Source: Tannerellaceae bacterium
GTDB taxonomy: Bacteria > Bacteroidota > Bacteroidia > Bacteroidales > Tannerellaceae
NCBI GenBank assembly: GCA_031266215.1
Contig: JAISBL010000010.1
Span: 1-38,856 of the forward strand
Length of the DNA: 38,856 nucleotides
Direction: 5' to 3'
The notes beneath the pieces were generated by a model. The model had not been told where the DNA came from and ran no database searches. It was given only the letters and a program-made list of their open reading frames with translations. Positions within the stretch are counted from its first letter, which is position 1, and the number at the start of each line of letters is the position of its first letter. The translations under genes were made by a program, and so were the position numbers. This document shows positions 36,629-38,856 of the stretch, one piece after another.

Positions 36629-36636
36629 TACCTTTG
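36629..36636 (+). promoter_or_regulatory. candidate -7 element before the unknown gene at 36701
   Basis: TACCTTTG, a full match to TAnnTTTG, 65 bases before the start codon. No good -33 TTTG. Confidence 0.45.
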
Positions 36637-36641
36637 TCACA

Positions 36642-36659
36642 GTCTTTTTACAAAAAGAC
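36642..36659 (+). other. Stem-loop in the leader of the gene at 36701
   Basis: GTCTTTTT (36642-36649) and AAAAAGAC (36652-36659) are a perfect inverted repeat with two bases between them. It would lie at the very start of the transcript if the -7 element at 36629 is used; a role in RNA stability is possible. Confidence 0.5.
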
Positions 36660-36700
36660 CTATTTATAAACTAATCTATTAACGCTTTAAAAAAATTATT

Positions 36701-37354
36701 ATGAACAAGCACAGTTTATCAGAATTGCCCGACAAAGAGTTTTTGGATCATGCAAACTCAATTTACGACAACTGTTCGCAGCACAGCATGACGTGGAATA
36801 TGGACTCTTCGCAAATGGAAGAGTTTAATACATTTCTGACGATTGCCAATAATGCATACAAGGCAAATTCAGACCCCAGTTCCCGCAACAGCATTACATC
36901 AATGGAGAAAAAGAGGGCCTTCGCCGATCTGAAACACAGGCTGTCCATCTTTGTAAACTACATTGAAAGCAACCTTAATGTTCCCGACGAAGCTCTTGCC
37001 TACATGAAACTCCGCCCCCGTGTCCAAACCGGACGCCAGCCCATACCTGCGCCCACGGAAGCTCCAATTGTAGAGGTAAGACAACAGCATGACGAGGTAA
37101 CGGTATACGTAACCCGCAAGGAATACGGACAGCCGACAGATGGCGTACAGCTCAAACCATACCACGGCTTTAAACTCCGCTGGAAGTTTGAGGACGAAGA
37201 GGACATGCACATAGAACTTTTCACCCGCCTGCACTACACCATCTACCTTGAACGTAAGGACGAGACCCGCCGCATCATCCTGGCCGTGGCATGGGTCAAC
37301 CCCCGCCTTCAGGAAGGTCCCTGGTCGGAAGACATGACAGTAATAATTATATGA
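36701..37354 (+). CDS. Protein of unknown function
   Basis: A 217-residue protein I do not recognise. No signal peptide or membrane segment. Residues 1-105 look helical (EFLDHANSIYD; MEEFNTFLTIANNAYKA; KRAFADLKHRLSIFVNYIES). A Pro-rich linker (RQPIPAPTEAP) follows, then a beta-rich C-terminal part (VTVYVTRKEYGQPTDGVQLK; GFKLRWKFEDEEDMHIELFT; RRIILAVAWVNPRLQEGPWS) that could be a small immunoglobulin- or Fn3-like domain. It has its own promoter and a strong terminator, so it is probably a single-gene unit. Confidence 0.75.
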   Translation: MNKHSLSELPDKEFLDHANSIYDNCSQHSMTWNMDSSQMEEFNTFLTIANNAYKANSDPSSRNSITSMEKKRAFADLKHRLSIFVNYIESNLNVPDEALAYMKLRPRVQTGRQPIPAPTEAPIVEVRQQHDEVTVYVTRKEYGQPTDGVQLKPYHGFKLRWKFEDEEDMHIELFTRLHYTIYLERKDETRRIILAVAWVNPRLQEGPWSEDMTVIII

Positions 37355-37367
37355 CTTGATTCTTTCA

Positions 37368-37431
37368 GACGGCCGGCAAAGCAAACAACAAGGGTTAATA
37401 TAATAACCAAAACCTGCCGGCCGTCATTTTT
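37368..37431 (+). terminator. Probable terminator of the gene at 36701
   Basis: GACGGCCGGCA (37368-37378) pairs perfectly over 11 bases with TGCCGGCCGTC (37415-37425), followed by A and TTTTT. The large loop contains a second inverted repeat GGTTA/TAACC (37393-37397 and 37404-37408). The loop is longer than usual for an intrinsic terminator. Confidence 0.65.
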
Positions 37432-37485
37432 CCCCCTCCCCTGCCCCGCAATCTCCCAATATAACACCACCGTTACACCGCCACA

Positions 37486-37630
37486 CGCATGAGTGAGAAC
37501 TACGGTGTGTCCCGACGCCGGAAGGCGTCTGAGATGAGTAACCACACAAGCACTTAAGGACTTACAGATACGGTGCCGACGCCGGAAGGCGTATGAGATT
37601 GGTAACCCCGCGCCGAAGACGCAGCACGGG
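37486..37630. repeat. Dispersed-repeat mosaic, two hairpin cores
   Basis: Contains GAGTGAGAACTACGGTGT, the hairpin GACGCC-GGAA-GGCGTC at 37514-37529, the module AAGCACTTAAGGACTTACAG at 37548, a second hairpin core at 37578-37593 (last base changed) and GGTAACCCCGCGC with a closing CGGGGCAGAC. The same modules in related order lie at 38600-38740, and parts lie at 5600-5690 and 30620-30680. Confidence 0.8.
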
Positions 37631-37718
37631 GCAGACTGCCCACTACAACAGAACTGTGTAACAGTTCAATCTCCCGACGTCTCCAGACTGTGCCGGGCGT
37701 GGGTCGAATACTGACTGT

Positions 37719-38339
37719 TCAGATATCCTCCCTGTCATTCTGTTTGTCCCATTCCTCAAATGCGGTCTGGTCAATCTCATATACTTTATCCTCGTACCAC
37801 CTGCCACCGTCCGTGCCAAGATAGCCGCCCACAAGCTCCAATGCCATGAACGGCTCTATTGCTGTGCCGTCCGGCAGGGTCAGGTTAAAGCAGCTTGCAG
37901 CCCTGAAGCCGAAACGCGGATAATAGTCGGGGTGCCCCATGATGATGACTGCACCGAAACCAAGCTCGCAGGCGCGGGCGAGGCTGTGGCGGATAATCCC
38001 GCCGCCCAGGCCCCGGCAATGCAACTCCGGTTTGACGCTCACCGGACCGAAAGTCAGCGTGTTCAGTACGCTCCCGTCCGGCCTTATGACTTTGCTCCTG
38101 GTGAACATGATGCTGGCTACAATTTCGCCACCACTCTCACCTATAAAATCAAGTTCAGGTACAAACGCCGCCACATCACGCATTACGTGCGCTAGGTAAT
38201 GCTCGTTTGGTCGCTCCGGTTTGCTCCCGTCATGGAACGTGAATGTCTTGAAAGCCGCCAGCGTAAGACGCTCGACGGCGGTATAGTCCTCTGGTTTTTC
38301 CAGTCGTATGTTCATCTGTGAATCGTCATATTTACTCAT
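37719..38339 (-). CDS. GNAT family N-acetyltransferase (YhbS-like)
   Basis: Acetyl-CoA-dependent acyltransferase of about 206 residues. The acetyl-CoA loop is in CRGLGGGIIRHSLARACELGF, preceded by FGPVSVKPE, and YYPRFGFRAAS is the typical GNAT C-terminal motif. Substrate unknown. I chose ATG at 38339 (MSKYDDSQ); the frame is open to 38459, but a full -7 element (TACTTTTG, minus, 38439-38446) lies inside that extension, and the extra residues do not look like the family. ATG at 38315 (MNIRLEKPED) is also possible and gives a canonical GNAT start. Confidence 0.85.
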   Translation of the reverse strand: MSKYDDSQMNIRLEKPEDYTAVERLTLAAFKTFTFHDGSKPERPNEHYLAHVMRDVAAFVPELDFIGESGGEIVASIMFTRSKVIRPDGSVLNTLTFGPVSVKPELHCRGLGGGIIRHSLARACELGFGAVIIMGHPDYYPRFGFRAASCFNLTLPDGTAIEPFMALELVGGYLGTDGGRWYEDKVYEIDQTAFEEWDKQNDREDI

Positions 38340-38438
38340 AAACCTGTACTCTCCTTCTTTTTCCCACGCCAGGCGCAACATCGCCCGCATATCTGTTTTT
38401 ACTGTTGCATACCATTGCTCTAAAATTTTTACTGCCCG

Positions 38439-38446
38439 CAAAAGTA
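38439..38446 (-). promoter_or_regulatory. candidate -7 element of the acetyltransferase gene
   Basis: TACTTTTG on the minus strand, a full TAnnTTTG match about 100 bases before the chosen start. It lies within the open upstream extension of the frame and so argues for the shorter protein. Confidence 0.45.
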
Positions 38447-38529
38447 ACACTCTTTTCATTGTCCGGGCATTTTACCGACAGGATAACCCGTTTCAATCCC
38501 CCCTTCCGAAACGCCTATAGATGCAATCA

Positions 38530-38740
38530 ATGTTTCCCGCAGGGAACGGAGTCCGGCAGTTCGCTATAAGGAGTCGGCCCTGTAAAACGAACCCGCGACG
38601 CCTTCACACCCCTGAGTGAGAACACCGGTGTTATAACGATGCCGAAGGCGTCAAAGGCCGGTAAGCACGCGCAAGCACTTAAGGACTTACAGATACGGCA
38701 CCTACTCCGGAAGGCGTCTGAGATGGGTAACCCCGCGCCT
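38530..38740. repeat. Dispersed-repeat mosaic near the right end
   Basis: Modules: TTCCC-GCA-GGGAA hairpin (about 38534-38546), TGTAAAACGAACCCGCGACG (38581), GAGTGAGAACACCGGTGT, a shortened hairpin GATGCC-GAA-GGCGTC (38638-38652), AAGCACTTAAGGACTTACAG (38673) and CTCCGGAAGGCGTCTGAGAT (38705), followed by GGGTAACCCCGCGC. No gene in 38460-38800 apart from this. Confidence 0.78.
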
Positions 38741-38788
38741 TTAGATTTGCACTTGGGAATTGATTAACAGTTTTTAGGGTTGATATCT

Positions 38789-38796
38789 TACTTTTG
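38789..38796 (+). promoter_or_regulatory. candidate -7 element at the right edge
   Basis: TACTTTTG, a full match to TAnnTTTG, directly before ATG at 38801. If used, the transcript would begin at or near that ATG. Confidence 0.4.
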
Positions 38797-38800
38797 TTGT

Positions 38801-38856
38801 ATGAAAGAAGGAATTAACCGATACTTAAAAGTAAACTATAACTTCGGCAAGAGCAT
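38801..38856 (+). CDS. Possible start of a gene cut by the window edge
   Basis: ATG followed by 18 codons without a stop (MKEGINRYLKVNYNFGKS) to the end of the window. Too short to identify. The -7 element only four bases upstream would make the message leaderless from this ATG, so the true start may lie further on. Confidence 0.35.
   Translation, partial: MKEGINRYLKVNYNFGKS

Noticed and set aside
38340-38459. 40-codon N-terminal extension of the acetyltransferase
   Set aside because: It contains a full -7 promoter element and codes for residues not seen at the start of GNAT proteins.

Overview
The window looks like a chromosomal segment of a member of the Bacteroidota, most likely order Bacteroidales. 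The grounds are: candidate promoters of the Bacteroidota type (TAnnTTTG at -7, best case with TTTG 19 bases upstream); many lipoproteins; a C-terminal type IX secretion (T9SS) sorting domain; a fused gamma/alpha 2-oxoacid:ferredoxin oxidoreductase subunit (anaerobic metabolism); and an RNase H with an N-terminal viroplasmin-like domain. A karilysin-like matrixin recalls Tannerella and its relatives, but the genus cannot be fixed from this window.

Layout. (1) 197-5351, plus: gyrB, a glutamine-amidotransferase/dipeptidase fusion, RNase H and recO, packed almost without gaps and clearly GC-rich. (2) 5352-6548: no convincing intact gene; dispersed hairpin repeats, an 11-copy 23-bp array of palindromes, a possible gene relic and the korB terminator. 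(3) 6549-12225, minus: korAB, an MFS exporter, aroK and a probable DUF6261 protein. (4) 12573-14263, minus: an AlkD-type DNA glycosylase and a 2-hydroxyacid dehydrogenase, with the best promoter of the window at 14292-14322. (5) 14455-21647, plus, AT-richer: spmA-spmB fusion, ybeY, mnmG, uvrC, dtd, a MazG-like pyrophosphohydrolase and deoC. A perfect ParB-binding parS site lies between mnmG and uvrC, which suggests that the window is in the origin-proximal part of the chromosome. (6) 21650-22624, minus: polyprenyl diphosphate synthase. (7) 23022-25659, plus: two Tat-exported sugar-metabolism proteins. (8) 25822-33193, plus: a secreted-protein locus of three units. (9) 33348-36134: polA, followed by a 17-copy 21-bp array. 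(10) 36701-38339: an unknown protein and a GNAT acetyltransferase, then dispersed repeats and the first codons of a possible gene cut by the window edge.

The most interesting part is 25822-33193. Unit A (three-repeat lipoprotein plus a frameshifted small lipoprotein) ends in a strong terminator. Unit B is a C10 (streptopain-like) cysteine protease followed by two paralogous small lipoproteins and a near-identical terminator. Unit C is a lipoprotein with a proline-rich tether directly upstream of a karilysin-like metalloprotease with a T9SS domain. Units B and C are each preceded by a near-identical leader of about 410 bp, and a shorter relative of it stands before the Gfo/Idh gene at 23022. 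I read this as duplicated, co-regulated protease-plus-lipoprotein cassettes. The small lipoproteins could be protective inhibitors, by analogy with staphostatin-like inhibitors next to Bacteroides C10 proteases and potempins next to Tannerella KLIKK proteases. That role is inference; the sequences do not prove it.

No tRNA, rRNA, CRISPR array, insertion sequence or transposase was recognised.
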